64,000 bases of DNA, from the NCBI GenBank assembly GCA_037102815.1, contig BTPP01000007.1:372001-436000 (forward strand), in the 5' to 3' direction. Positions 22,392 through 34,800 of this stretch are shown piece after piece (the first letter of the stretch is position 1; every line of letters begins with the position of its first letter). The notes below the pieces were generated by a model. It saw nothing but the letters and a program-made list of their open reading frames with translations. It was not told the DNA's origin and did not search any database. Made by a program: the position numbers and the translations under genes. This stretch comes from Neurospora intermedia (Eukaryota; Ascomycota; Sordariomycetes; Sordariales; Sordariaceae).

Positions 22392-25300
22392 CTAAGCAGC
22401 AATCGAAACACTCGAAGCCGTAGCCGCCGCCTTCTCCCTCTGCTCCATAGCCATTGTAAAGACGCGCTGCCAAACCTCCAGCCAGCGCTCATGCTGCGCC
22501 GTCGGCAGCTTACCGGGGTTCTTGAAGCTGCGCGCCATCACCTCCTTGAGTCGGGTCCTCAGCATCTTGACCACCAGCATCGTCTTCCAATCGGACACGG
22601 CAAAGCGGGCGCGATTACCGTCGAGCACGAGCACGCCCGAGTACATGTCGGCGCGGACGTCACCGCAGAGGAGGGCGACCGCGAATGGATCCACGGCGGT
22701 GGTCTCGTGGGCGTTATAGACGCTTCTGTTATGGAATACGTTAACATCTGATAAGGATAGCTAGAAAACAAAAGAAGGATGCAACGTACCCTTTGGTTTG
22801 CATGATATTATAATAACTCAACCACCGCAGCTCGTTATGGCCCTTGTTCACACTGCTAGGATGCAAGCTAATGTTCTGGTTGTTGCCCACGTTGCGCAGG
22901 CCCTTGCTGCCAGGCACATCCCTCACCAGGAGCTTGGGGTAGAAACTCCAGGCGATCACCGACTGGGCAATCAGCTCATTGTCGCTGTTGATATTGACCC
23001 GCTGAGGGACCTCATAGAAGGCTTGGTACCGACGCTTTCCACCAAACCGGAGCCTGTTAAGCACCTGTCTCTCTTCAGTCGTTAGCTGCAGGAAGCCAGA
23101 GTCGGCAACCGACACGAGAAGTTGGCCCTTGAGATCCTCAATGTTCGCCAGCGTCTGGGGCGAGAGGAAGTTCTTCCTGCAGTACTGGAACTCGGCGCCA
23201 CCGCTGGTCGACGACTGACACACACGCTTCCAAGACTGATACGCGTTATAAACGGTCAGAAGGTCCGAGTCACCCTTGCGGAATCCCAACCGGACGGTGT
23301 TGGCTTGTTGACGCTGTCCAAACGGCGCAACGAAGGGAGACTTGGACGAAAGAATAGCGGCCACGGTAATGGCCATGTCAAGACACTTGAAGATGGCGCC
23401 CAGAAGGATGAGCTTGCCCAGGAACACGTCGAGCGGTAAGCGGGCCAGCTGAATACCGAGCGGCGTGAGCTCCTCCGACGAGGCGGTAAGAGCACGAACA
23501 TCGACAAGGGCATCAATGGCACGGCGAATGTTCTTTGCCGAAGGTGGGTCGAGTGCCTCGCCCAGAGTCTCTTCAATACCACCAATCTTGCAAATCTTGA
23601 CGCGAATAGCGAGATCCTGCAGGGAAAGACGCAGCATTTCGGGAGTTTGCTGGTCGCTCATGATGTTGTCATGGCGGTGCTTGGTGAACATGTGGAAGCA
23701 AAGACCCTCCTGCACACGACCGGCACGACCACGACGCTGTTTGGCGTTGGCACGCGAAATGAAGGTATCAATAAGTCGAGACAGTTGTCTCCGTTCGTCG
23801 AATCTCATCTCACGATGCTTACCAGTATCAATGACACAGGTGACATCGGGAATGGTAATACCCGTCTCGGCAATGTTGGTAGCCAAGACAATCTTTCTCA
23901 TACCGGGAGGAGGAACGAGGAAGGCGGCTTCCTGGTCCTCGGTAGCAATTGTCGAATGCAACGGGTAGACCAGCCAGTGATCAGCAAAGGCTTTGTCACC
24001 GAGCAGCATGTCGTTGAGTGTCCGGATCTCGGCAATACCAGGCAAGAAGACCAAAATGGCTTTGCTGAAATCGACATAATCCGGATGAGTGGCAATCGTA
24101 GAAATCAGCTGGACGATCAAGTCAAAGTCGATCTGATACTCGTCCATTTGCGCCAGAGTATTGCGAGTTCGGGCAGAGTAGTTCCTGAGCGACTGGATCA
24201 GCTCAGGTTTGGAAGACGTGTCAACCTCGGCATCCGCCTCGTCATCGAGCTCAGTAAGCTTCGATGCGACGGGGTTCCGCTGATCGAGGGTATAACCCGT
24301 CAACTCGACGGCGTCTTCCAAGTAGGCCACCTTGACGGGGAAGGTTCGGCCGGGGACGTTCAGAACTGGCGCTCCGCCAAGGTAGTTGGAGAAGCGCTCG
24401 GCATCCACTGTGGCTGACATGAGAACCACCTTGAGATCCTTTCTCCGAGCGAGCAACTTCTTCAGCACGATCAAGAGGAAGTCACTGTCGATGGAACGTT
24501 CATGCACTTCATCGAGAACCAAATGGGTGATCTCGTTGAGGTCATTGGAGCCCTCCAACATACGCATAACAATACCCGTGGTAGCGTAGACAAGGCGAGT
24601 TTCTCTCGAAGTGTTTGCCTCGAGACGGATCGAATAACCCACCAGAGACCGAGGTGTACCCAGGTCACCTCGACCCTCACCAATTTCCTCGCTGACTCTC
24701 TTGGCCAAAGAGAGGGCCGAAATACGACGAGGTTCCGTGCAGTAAATCTTGCAGTTTCTGCCCTTCGTGAGTTGATCCTCAAGCAAGAAAGAGGGCACCT
24801 GTGTACTCTTTCCGCAACCAGTCTCTCCGCAAATGATAACCACCTGTTCTCTCTCGACAGTGTCGACAACCTGTTGCCGGAACTGCCACATGGGAAGCTG
24901 CATGCGAGACGCCAGCATTTGCTGGAACCTAGGCGTGCTGGCCTTCTGCAACCAGATTCTCTGGTAATACTCGGGGTCCTGGGCGTTGCGCTTTGCCCGC
25001 TCCTGGTCCGATTCCGAGTCTGTCTGAGTCCGGGACTGGCCACGACCCTTGAAAGCACCCTGGATAATGACACCGTCCTCCAGTTCCTGGTCCATCCGCT
25101 TCCGAACCAGATCGCGCAAGTGTTTCACGACCGCGCGGTCTGCCTCGTCAGCCTTGCTCTTCCGGGCTTCGGCCATCTCTGACCAAAGATCCTTCCAGGC
25201 GACAGGCAGCCTCATGGCCACCTTTTCTTCCTTGGCTGAAGAGCTAAAGATGAGGAACAAGGCGATAGTGGCAATGTATGCCTCGGACTGCTTTGCATCA

Positions 25301-27015
25301 GGCGTGGCGATGGACACCATCTTGAACACGAACTGCGTGGGCGCCGTGAAGACCTCGATATCGTTTGAGTCCGGAGGAGCGGGAATCTCCTGTGGCTTGG
25401 ACCAGAGAATCTTGACGGCATGTCTGCTAGCAAAGGAAACATCCGACAAAACATGATACGAGATCTTGACAGCATTATCCCTAGACCGACAAGCCTCCTC
25501 TAGCGCACGCATCGGGCTCACGCCAGTCCACTTTCCAAAGTCCCTGATCTGAATCCTGGAACCATCGGCATTGTTCATGACCGTGTTTGTCTTTCCGGTT
25601 GTGGGATCAACCTCATTTACGGGAAGACTGGCAAACAGACCGGCAAGAGCCTCGTCATCATCCTCGGGGTTCTCGGCAAGAAGTTCTGCGGCCATGCGCT
25701 CAGCTTCAGCAGCAATATCGTCCACCTCGGTTGGAGTAGAAGTTTCCTCTTGGGCCCGCTTCTTTTCCTCTTGTTCCTCCTCCACTTGCTTCTTCTTGTT
25801 GGCCGCATAGTCCTTTTCCAAATCGATCTTCTTGTCTCTCCATTGTTGCTCGGCAACATACTTGTCAAACAAGATATCCTTTTCGACTCGCTCGATCTTG
25901 GCCAGCAGAAGGGCCTCTTCTGGATCACTCGGGTTTGCCTCGGCCTTGCCCTTCTTGCCCTTTGCGATGTCCAGGCGGGGGCGTTGGATTTCGAAGAGTT
26001 TGGTCTTGGTTTCCAGATAGAAGGGGAGCAACTGATCGGGCTCAATGTACTCGTCAAAAACTACTTTTGATCGTTTCGGGGAGGGGGCTCGGGATGACCG
26101 GGAGGTTTGATTGTTCTTGGCTTTTTTGCCGCGCGGGCCTAGCTCGGGAAGTTGAGGGGTGACTGCGCCGGAAGGAAGTGGTGTTTCCGAGGGGGTGTCT
26201 GCAGCAGGAAGTTTGTTAGATCGATAGCAGAAGAGAGGATGCGGATGTGTTGGTGCCCACATACCTATCTGGGACTTCTTTGCGCGACCACTGTAATCAG
26301 GCAGCTCCTCCTTGGAACACTCTCTTGCTAGCCAATCCAGCACTTCGTCGAGACCCCAGACAGAATCGCTCTTCACCGTGGAGGAAATATTGGGAGCAAT
26401 GTCCAAGGCAAACTGTAGTGCGGGCTGGATCTTTTCTTGTGGAAAATCGGCGCCCTCGAGGGTCTGTTGGAGGGTCCATAGCTTGATGATGAGGTCTTCC
26501 TCTGGGGGCAATCTGCTAGTTGCGCCCTCGGAGGTAAGACTGGAAGCAGCAAAGCGACTTTCGGCCTGGATCAGGTCCAGGACATGGTCCATCAAGTCTT
26601 GAGGCAGCCACTTTTTCGCATTGACGGAATCGGCCTGGCCTCGTAGCAGACGTCTGTCGGTCTCGAGACGGGTCTTTTGGCGCAGCGCATCTCGGCGCAC
26701 TTTGGGCGCATATTTCTCGACCAACAATTGTAACTCGGATTCTTCCAGCTGGCGCTCGAACTCTTCTGGGCTCAAGGTCTTTTCTGGCGCAGCCTTGGCG
26801 GCCTCTGTAGGAGCGGTCGTTCCGTTGGTCGCGGGGGCATCTTTGGATGCTTGGGCATTATTCTTGGAGGTATCGTTGTTGCTGTTGTTGTTGTTGTTGG
26901 GTTTTGGTGGCGCAACATCTTCGGCGGCCTCTCTCGGCTTGGAAGGAAGGGACGTGGTAGCAAAACCACGGGCTGGGTTGGCCGCGGGCTTCTTGGACTT
27001 TTTCTTGCCAGCCAT
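22392..27015 (-). CDS. DEVH-box RNA helicase, DHX29/DHX57-like (DEAH/RHA family)
   Basis: Three exons (27015-26265, 26198-22790, 22725-22392) encode 1497 residues. The Lys-rich start MAGKKKSKKP was chosen because upstream in-frame codons fall in probable leader. The first intron is 66 nt without an in-frame stop, so its retention would add 22 residues; splicing restores KSQ-IDTPSET. SF2 motifs: I GETGCGKST (about residue 705), Ia TEPRRISALSLAKR, II DEVH (about 810), III MSATVDAERF (about 843), V ATNIAETGITIPDV, VI QRRGRAGR (about 1070), followed by the ratchet/winged-helix and OB-fold region typical of DEAH/RHA helicases. DEVH instead of DEAH and the long basic, coiled N-terminus point to the DHX29/DHX57/yeast YLR419W group. 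DHX29 helps the 40S ribosome scan structured leaders; that role here is inference. It is divergent from gcn1 across a 1.8-kb promoter. Confidence 0.88.
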
Positions 27016-28816
27016 GGTGCTGCCGTACTCGGTAAGATCTCTTTCGGGTCTCCTTGAGAGGTGTAGGCAGGTGTAGGTACGCAAAGGCGTTTGTGTAGAG
27101 TTAGTTCAGTTGGATATCAAAGGCGGCGGTGGTGGTAAGCCGAAGGGACCCGGTCGATAAAAGATGCAACGGTCGTAGAGATGGCCCAAATAGTAGTTGG
27201 TTTTACTATGCAAGGAGAGAAAGGGTCAGGTAGCGCGACAGCCCGGAGGACAACAGCATGAGAAGAACTGGAGCCCTTGGGGGGCAAGTTGGGCAAGTGG
27301 AGGTTTCCTTTCAGTTCTTTGCTGTTTCGGCTTTGGGGACTCGGATTCGCCCCAGCCTCGGTTCGGGATGAGGTATGTACCTATCTCTATTCTAGAGGCG
27401 GACCTTGACGATGGATGCTCTGCGCAAGGGCCTGGCTGTTGCGAGGGAAGTATTAGAGTGACTCCCAGGAAACTGAAGTGGTTGATATATGTGGTCTTTA
27501 GTTTTGAACCCGAATCTGTGGTGATCTGGTAATTGGGTGCCCGGTATTCAGGTGGTGTGCCCAACCTGATGTTGAAGCTGTCGTCTTGTACTGTTTGGGT
27601 TGTTGTGATACTTGACACAAAGTACCGGCTGTGCTTGACTGAAAAAGTGACAGCGACGAGAGACAGTCAGTCACTGTCCGCAACCCAGTGGTTCGTTGTT
27701 CCCCAGTCCCGCTGTCGTCAGTCCACTGTGGGAGCTTCAGTGACTGACAGTGGCTGGGCAGAAAAACATCGACCGCCTGCAGTTTTTAGAGAGCCGACCC
27801 CGCTATGTCCATCACTCAGACGGGCAGCGACCTGTTGGAGTGAGATAATCTGACAGTGTTCAAGTACCTCTAGTGTACCTCGGCGTGTGTTTGACAAGGA
27901 AGAGGAGGGTCCCGCTCTGCAAGAAGGCAAGTGAGATGACTGAACAGATGGGAAAGAAAATGGTCCGAGAGAGTTACTAGCTCTAGATTGACTTTTGTAT
28001 CAGATCTTTGACGGATCAAGTTGTTGCTTGCTCTGTGAGTTGTTGTTGTTGTTGTGATGGTGGGAGCTTGAGCCTCACTTGAATAATTGACTTGAAAGTT
28101 TAGTTGACGGGACTTCAGTTTGGTTGTCTTGGTGCACAGACATGATGGCAAAAGAGGAAGGTCGCATAGTGACAATAAGCGACGGGACGGAATGCTCTAG
28201 CAGTAGTCTAAAGCTCTTCGCTGAAGAGGAAGGACGACAGGGGACTCTGCCGCTGAGACGAAATCCATGGGCCAAAGTGAGTGGAAGTGGGGTCAATACC
28301 TGCAAAAAGTGGAATCCCCAATCGCATCGCAGACTGTTTGGTGGGTGGAGGACTGGACTGGAACTGGAGCCGCCTCACCACCAACGGAAAACAGTTCTAC
28401 GCTACGTCGTTGCGTGTAGACTGGAGCTCTGTCAACTGCCTCTTCCAGACCCTTTTTTTGACAGGTACCTGCCTACCTACCTACCTCTACCATCACCACC
28501 ACCACACCTTCATACCTAGGTACCTCTACATTCTTTGGTCAGGTACCGACTACCCACTTCAACACCGGGCCAGCAAACGAAGAGGAGCGACACTCGTTCA
28601 TAACTCCGGTCCGGTCCAGTCCATTGTGTCGTGTGTGTCGACCACATCGATCCCCGAGGGAAACCAAGAGAAAGAGGTTCACGCTGCGCCAACCCTCGAC
28701 GACGAGCTGCCTATCTACCCTCCCGAGTCCGAGTTGCCCGACCATGTTCCGTTAAGCCTCGACCCCCACATTAGAGACTTCAACAATATAATACCTACCT
28801 CTACCCACCCGACATC
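27016..28816. promoter_or_regulatory. divergent promoter region, helicase / gcn1
   Basis: 1.8 kb between two start codons facing away from each other. Pyrimidine-rich and CTACCTACC-containing sequence (28469-28530) lies just before gcn1. Short open frames on the plus strand in the last 600 bp would act as upstream ORFs if they are transcribed. No gene recognised. Confidence 0.5.
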
Positions 28817-31800
28817 ATGGCTGAAGACGCCGCCGCCTCGCCCGCCGCCGCGAGCACCCCCAGCAATGCGCCCGCCGACTTTGATCTCGTAGCCGCAAAG
28901 GCTGCTCTGACCTCCTCGTCCACCTCGGCGCGGATTTCCCAGTTGCGCTCCATTGAGGAGAAGCTGTCCCAAAAAGGTGAGAGAGAACTACACCTTTGGC
29001 AGCTAGATACTTTTTAGCTACCCTGAGACTTGAAAGATCAACAGGCTAACTCTCTGCTCTTGCGCTCTCTCTCCCATCAGCCCTCGACCGACCAACAACT
29101 CTCGCCGTCCTCAAGGTTCTCTTCTGGACCCACGACTTTTACCACGATCGCCCTTCTCGTACCGCCGTTCAGAAATGCTTGGTAGCGCTCGCCCAGAACG
29201 GAGAGCCCGAAATTCTTACGCCTCTGGTCGCCGCCATCGGTCAGGAAATCAAAAAGGGTGCCATTGCGCCTGGCAGTGCCTTTACCTTGGTCGAATGGTG
29301 CAGTCTGTTGGTTCAGAACTTGGCCGGTACCCCTCTGTGGGAAAAGTTTGGAAAGGATCTCACCCTGTCCCTTGCTGAGGTGCTGGAAAAGTGCTGCCAG
29401 CCTGCTTCCAGGGGAACCGTCAGCAAGTCCGCCCTCGTCATTACCCGCCGCGGCTTGAGGAAACTGGCGGCTGGAGATGACAGGGAAAAGGTCATTGAGG
29501 AGGCTGTCAAGGCCCTTGCTGCCAAGGGAACCCAGCCTACGGCCAAGTATGCCGTCCTGCTCGGTGTCATTGCTGGTGTCTGCTCCAGGAAACCGGAAGC
29601 CGTCCCCATCATCGAGAAGCTCAAGAGCCAGTACTTTACCTTTTATACCCGCGAAATTGTTGGATCCAGGACGCAGGTCCCCCCACACCAGGCTGCTGCC
29701 TTGTCCGATTTCTTCTCGAGCTTCGTCACTCTGGAGGATCTCGACAAGGAGGTCTTCCCGTCGTTGGAGAAGGGTCTGCTCAGAGCCCCTGAGGTGGTGC
29801 TCAACGACCTCATCACTCCTCTTGTCGGCGCCCTGCCACAAGACTTTGATCTTTCCGCTGCCCTGCACGGAAAGTTTGTAAAGCCCCTGCTCAACAATGT
29901 CAAATCTTCCAATGCCGTCATTCGCAGCGGCGCTGTCACCGTTTTCAAGGGCCTCGCTGCCCGGAGCAAGGACGTTGCCCTTCTTGAAAAAGTGGCTGAT
30001 GAGGTTCTCAACCCACTCAAGACCGGAAAGCTCGCCTCTGCTGACCACAGAGTGCTTCACTCCGAGATGCTTGTTGCCTTGGTGGTGTCTACGGGTATTG
30101 CCAACAAGATTGCCAACGGCCTCCCTCTGGTAACAGGAAAGGAAGGTAACGAGGCAGCCTTGAGCGCCGAGACTGTTGCTCTCAACGCCAGCGCAGTCTA
30201 TCTTTTGAATGCTGGCGAGGAGGTACCAAAGCCTCTTGCTGATGCCTACGTCAAGGGGCTAGGCGAAAAGAAGCTGCCTGTCAGACGCACTTGGATCCTT
30301 CGCGCTGGTGATATTCTCTATGCCTTCAACAAGGAGAGCCAAGAAACGCTGCCAGCCAACTTCATCAAGTTCGCCGAAGCTATCGTTACTCCCCTGGGAA
30401 CTACTTTTGCCGAGGTTGTCGCGAACCCTGCCACTGCTGCTCAGAACGGTACTGTTACCGGCGCTCTTGTTCTTTGCGCTGTCGAGTCGCTGATTCGAAG
30501 GGCGGAGAGCTCCACCTTTGAGGCCGTCTACAAGAAGGCCAATATCCCAAAGAACAGCTTGGCCGTTAACCCCAAGCCGTCCTACCTGTTCAATCCCAGG
30601 ATATACGGCAAGTTTGCCGATGAGGATCTCAAGTGGCTGACCAGCGCCTTGTGTGCTGTTGCGCCTTTCCTCAACGGTGTTGGTCTCCCGGAGAGAGTTG
30701 CTTGGGCCCAGGCTTTCATCTACGTTATAAGCTCGGCTGCCACTGGCCCCGAGGTTCGCCGCGACGCCATTGACGCTCTTTCCACCCTCTATGCTCAGTC
30801 CTCCGCCAAGGCCGAGGGGCCGTCAGCTCTCCTCACCGAAACCATTGTCGAAGGTCTTTGGAACTGGATTGAGGCGACCGAGGCAGCTGACAAGGAAAGT
30901 GCGGCGGCTTTGGCCAAGACTGGAACCTCCAACCTCCACCTCGTCCTCAAGGCCATCTGCTTGAAGCCCGAGGAGTACCAGAAGCGTGCTGGTGCGGAGC
31001 CTGACAAGACCAAGCTCGAATCCCAAATGTGCTCTCTGCTCGTTCTCGCCAAGTCGCAGCTCATCCCCAGAGCGAGCTGGATCGATCTCTGCTTGAAGGT
31101 GGAAACCGACCCTGGTGAGCTTGCCAAGAAGTACGAGCAGCGTTTGCTTGATGAGATCGTCAACAGGACACTCTACGAGCAAAAATCCGAGGCGGTGAGA
31201 CTGGCGGCATACAATGCTGCTGCCGAGCTTGTCTTCGTCGCCCCTGAGACCATGACTCCTCGCATTGTTGACCTCATCCAACAAAACCTAAAGGTCTCTG
31301 AGGTCCAGTCCGTTGGCCCTCTCGAGGCGGCCATCTTCCGTACGCCCGAAGGAACCGCCTTCGTCGATGTGTTAGCCAAGAAACAGAACGTCGTTCCCAA
31401 CAAGAATGATCCCAACTACCATACCCTCAAGTGGGAGGAGGAGCTTCGTGAGCAGATTGCTCAGAAGAAGGGAGTACAAAAGAAGCTTACAGCAGAAGAA
31501 AACGCCAAAGTCAATGCTCAGCTCAAGAAGGAAGCGGAGATCCGCGAGAGCGTTAGGCACGTCGCGGCCAACCTCTTGCGTGGCTTTGGCATCGTCAAGG
31601 CTCTTGCTACTGGTCCCCCCACTGATGCCAGCCGCTGGATGGGTCCCGCCGTCAAGGCTACCCTGAGTGTCATCGATGCTGGTGCAACTCTGATCACCGG
31701 TGAGGCTGGTCCTTTGGCTTTCATCTCCTGCTCAGAGTGCGTCACGTCTCGTGTTGGCCCTATCCGCCCCTTCATTGGTGTCGCTACCCTCAGGGCGCAC

Positions 31801-34800
31801 AATGTTTCCGCGCTGCCTGATAACCTTACCGAGGAACCTTTTGACGATCTTATCACTCGTGCTCTCTATCGTCTCAGGTTCGCCGGTGAGCAGCGCCCGT
31901 TCGATGTCATCTCACTCATCTACATGCTTCCGCTCATTCTTCTCGTCCTCGAGAAGGGTGGCTTCGGTTCTAATGCCGATGACAAGGATGCCACGCTCGT
32001 CCTGGCCATCGAGTTCCTTTCCTTCCACACCGATGTCTATGCTGACGAGGCTACCCCACGCGCTGAGATTCTTTCCACGTTGATCACCTCGATGCAAAAC
32101 TACAACCAGCACTACAAGATCATCAAGGACTGCTTCTCCGACATGGTCCGCTGCATCGCCCCCAACATTTCTGCTGAGGAGATTGCCGTCCTTTCCCGCG
32201 GTGCCATTGTGCCTCAGGTCGCCGTTCGCACTGCGGCTCTGCAAGCCATCAGTTCCGATGTTGACATGAGCGAGCTCTCCACCTCGGAAGAGATCTGGCT
32301 TGCTTGCCACGACGATGTCCCGGAGAATGCTGACCTTGGTCGTGATATCTGGGAGGAGAGCGAATTCCAGGTCACCGAGGAACTTGCCTTCAAGATGCTG
32401 CCCTACTTGGAAAGCAAGGATGGCCAGCTTCGCCGTGCCGCTGCTAAGGGCCTTGCTGAGGCGCTCGGGCAAAACCTCTCTGCCGTCAACCCCATCCTTG
32501 AGAAGCTGAGGGAGTCCTACACTGAGCTCGCCAAGCCTCGTCTTCCCGAGCTTGATGAGTTTGGCATGCCCAAGAAGAAGGACCTTTCTGACCCCTGGGA
32601 AGCGAGACAAGGCCTTGCCCTTGCCTTCCAGGGTATTGCACCATTGCTCCAGAAGAACCAGCTCGAGCCTTTCTTTGCCTTCCTCATTGACAACGGCCCC
32701 TTGGGTGACCAGAACGGTAACGTCAGAGCCCAGATGTTGGAGGCTGCCAACACTGCCATCGAGATTCATGGCAAGTCCATCCTGGACAAGCTCATGAAGA
32801 CTTTCGAGAAGACCCTTGAGGCTCCCGACAAGGGCACTGCTTTCGCGGATCGTGTCAACGAGGCTGTCATCATTATGTACGGTGCGCTGGCCCGCCATCT
32901 CAAGCACGGCGATGCCAAGATCCCTGTGGTTATTGACAGGTTGATTGCCACCCTGAGCACCCCTTCTGAGACTGTCCAGTATGCTATCGCCGAGTGTCTC
33001 CCACCTCTTGTCCGCACCTGCGGAGACAAGTCCAACAAGTACATTGAGCAGGTCATTGAGACTTTGATGACTTCCAAGGATTACGCTGTCCAGCGTGGTG
33101 CCGCCTACGGTCTTGCTGGTCTTATCCTTGGCCGTGGTGTTAACTCGCTTAAGGAGCACCGTATCTTGGTCACCCTCAGAAGTGCACTCGAGAACAAGAA
33201 GGAGGTCAACCAGCGCGAGTCTGCCATGATTGCTCTGGAGCTTCTGTCCACCATCCTAGGCAGACTCTTTGAACCCTACGTCATCCAGATCGTTCCGCAA
33301 CTGCTTGCTGGCTTCGGTGATAGCAACCCGAATGTCCGTGAAGCCGCATTGCATGCTGCCAAGTCTTGCTTTGCCAAGCTCAGCTCCTTCGGTGTCAAGA
33401 AGATTCTCCCTACCCTTCTCGATGGTCTTGACGAGGACCAGTGGAGATCCAAGAAGGGTGCTTGCGACTTGCTCGGTGCCATGGCCTACCTTGATCCCCA
33501 GCAGCTGGCTCAGAGTCTGCCGGAGATCATTCCTCCCCTTACCGCTGTCCTGAACGACAGTCACAAGGAGGTCAGACTTGCCGCCAACAAGAGCTTGAAG
33601 AGATTCGGCGAGGTTATCGAGAACCCCGAAATTCACAGCCTTGTCGACATCCTGCTCAAGGCTCTCAGTGACCCTACCAAGTACACTGACGAAGCCTTGG
33701 ACGCCCTCATTAAGGTTCAGTTCGTCCATTACCTCGATGCCCCCTCGCTGGCTCTTGTTAGCCGTATCCTGCAGCGCGGTCTCGGCGATCGTTCCAACAC
33801 CAAGCGCAAGGCTGCGCAGGTCATTGGCAGTCTTGCCCATCTCACAGAGCGCAAGGATCTCGTCGCTCACTTGCCTGTTCTCGTTGCCGGTCTTAAAATT
33901 GCCATCGTCGACCCCGTGCCGACTACTCGCGCTACCGCCTCTAGAGCCCTCGGATCTTTGGTCGAGAAGTTGGGCGAAGACGCTTTGCCGGACCTCATTC
34001 CGGGTCTTATGCAGACTCTCAAGTCCGACACTGGCGCCGGAGACAGACTTGGTTCCGCACAGGCCCTTTCCGAGGTCCTCGCTGGTCTGGGTACTTCCAG
34101 ACTCGAGGAGACTCTGCCTACCATCCTGCAGAACGTCGAATCCTCCAAGCCTGCTGTTCGCGAGGGTTTCATGTCGCTCTTCATTTTCTTGCCCGTCTGC
34201 TTCGGAAACAGCTTCGCCAACTACTTGGCCAAGATCATTCCTCCTATCTTGTCTGGTCTTGCTGATGATGCCGAGTCGATCAGAGAGACTGCCCTCCGTG
34301 CTGGTCGTCTGTTGGTCAAGAACTTTGCCGTTAGAGCTGTCGATCTCTTGCTGCCCGAGCTTGAGCGTGGTCTCGCTGATGACAGCTACCGTATCCGTCT
34401 CAGCTCCGTCGAGCTCGTTGGTGATCTGTTGTTCAACCTTACCGGTGTCAAGGTCACCGATGGTGAAGATGAAGAAGAGGATATCGAAACTGTCAAGGAA
34501 GCCGGTGCTTCTCTCCGTGAGATCCTCGGAGAGGAGAAGCGCAACAAGGTCCTGTCCTCGCTCTACATCTGCCGTTGCGATACCTCGGGTGCCGTCCGCT
34601 CCGCTGCTGTCAGTGTGTGGAAGGCTCTTGTCCACAGTCCTCGCATTCTTAAGGAGCTTGTGCCCACTCTCACTCAGCTCATTATCCGCCGTCTCGGCAG
34701 CTCTAACATGGAGCACAAGATCATTGCCAGCAATGCTTTGGGCGAGCTGATAAGGAAGGCTGGCGATGGCGTTCTGGCGACGCTCTTGCCCACTCTCGAG

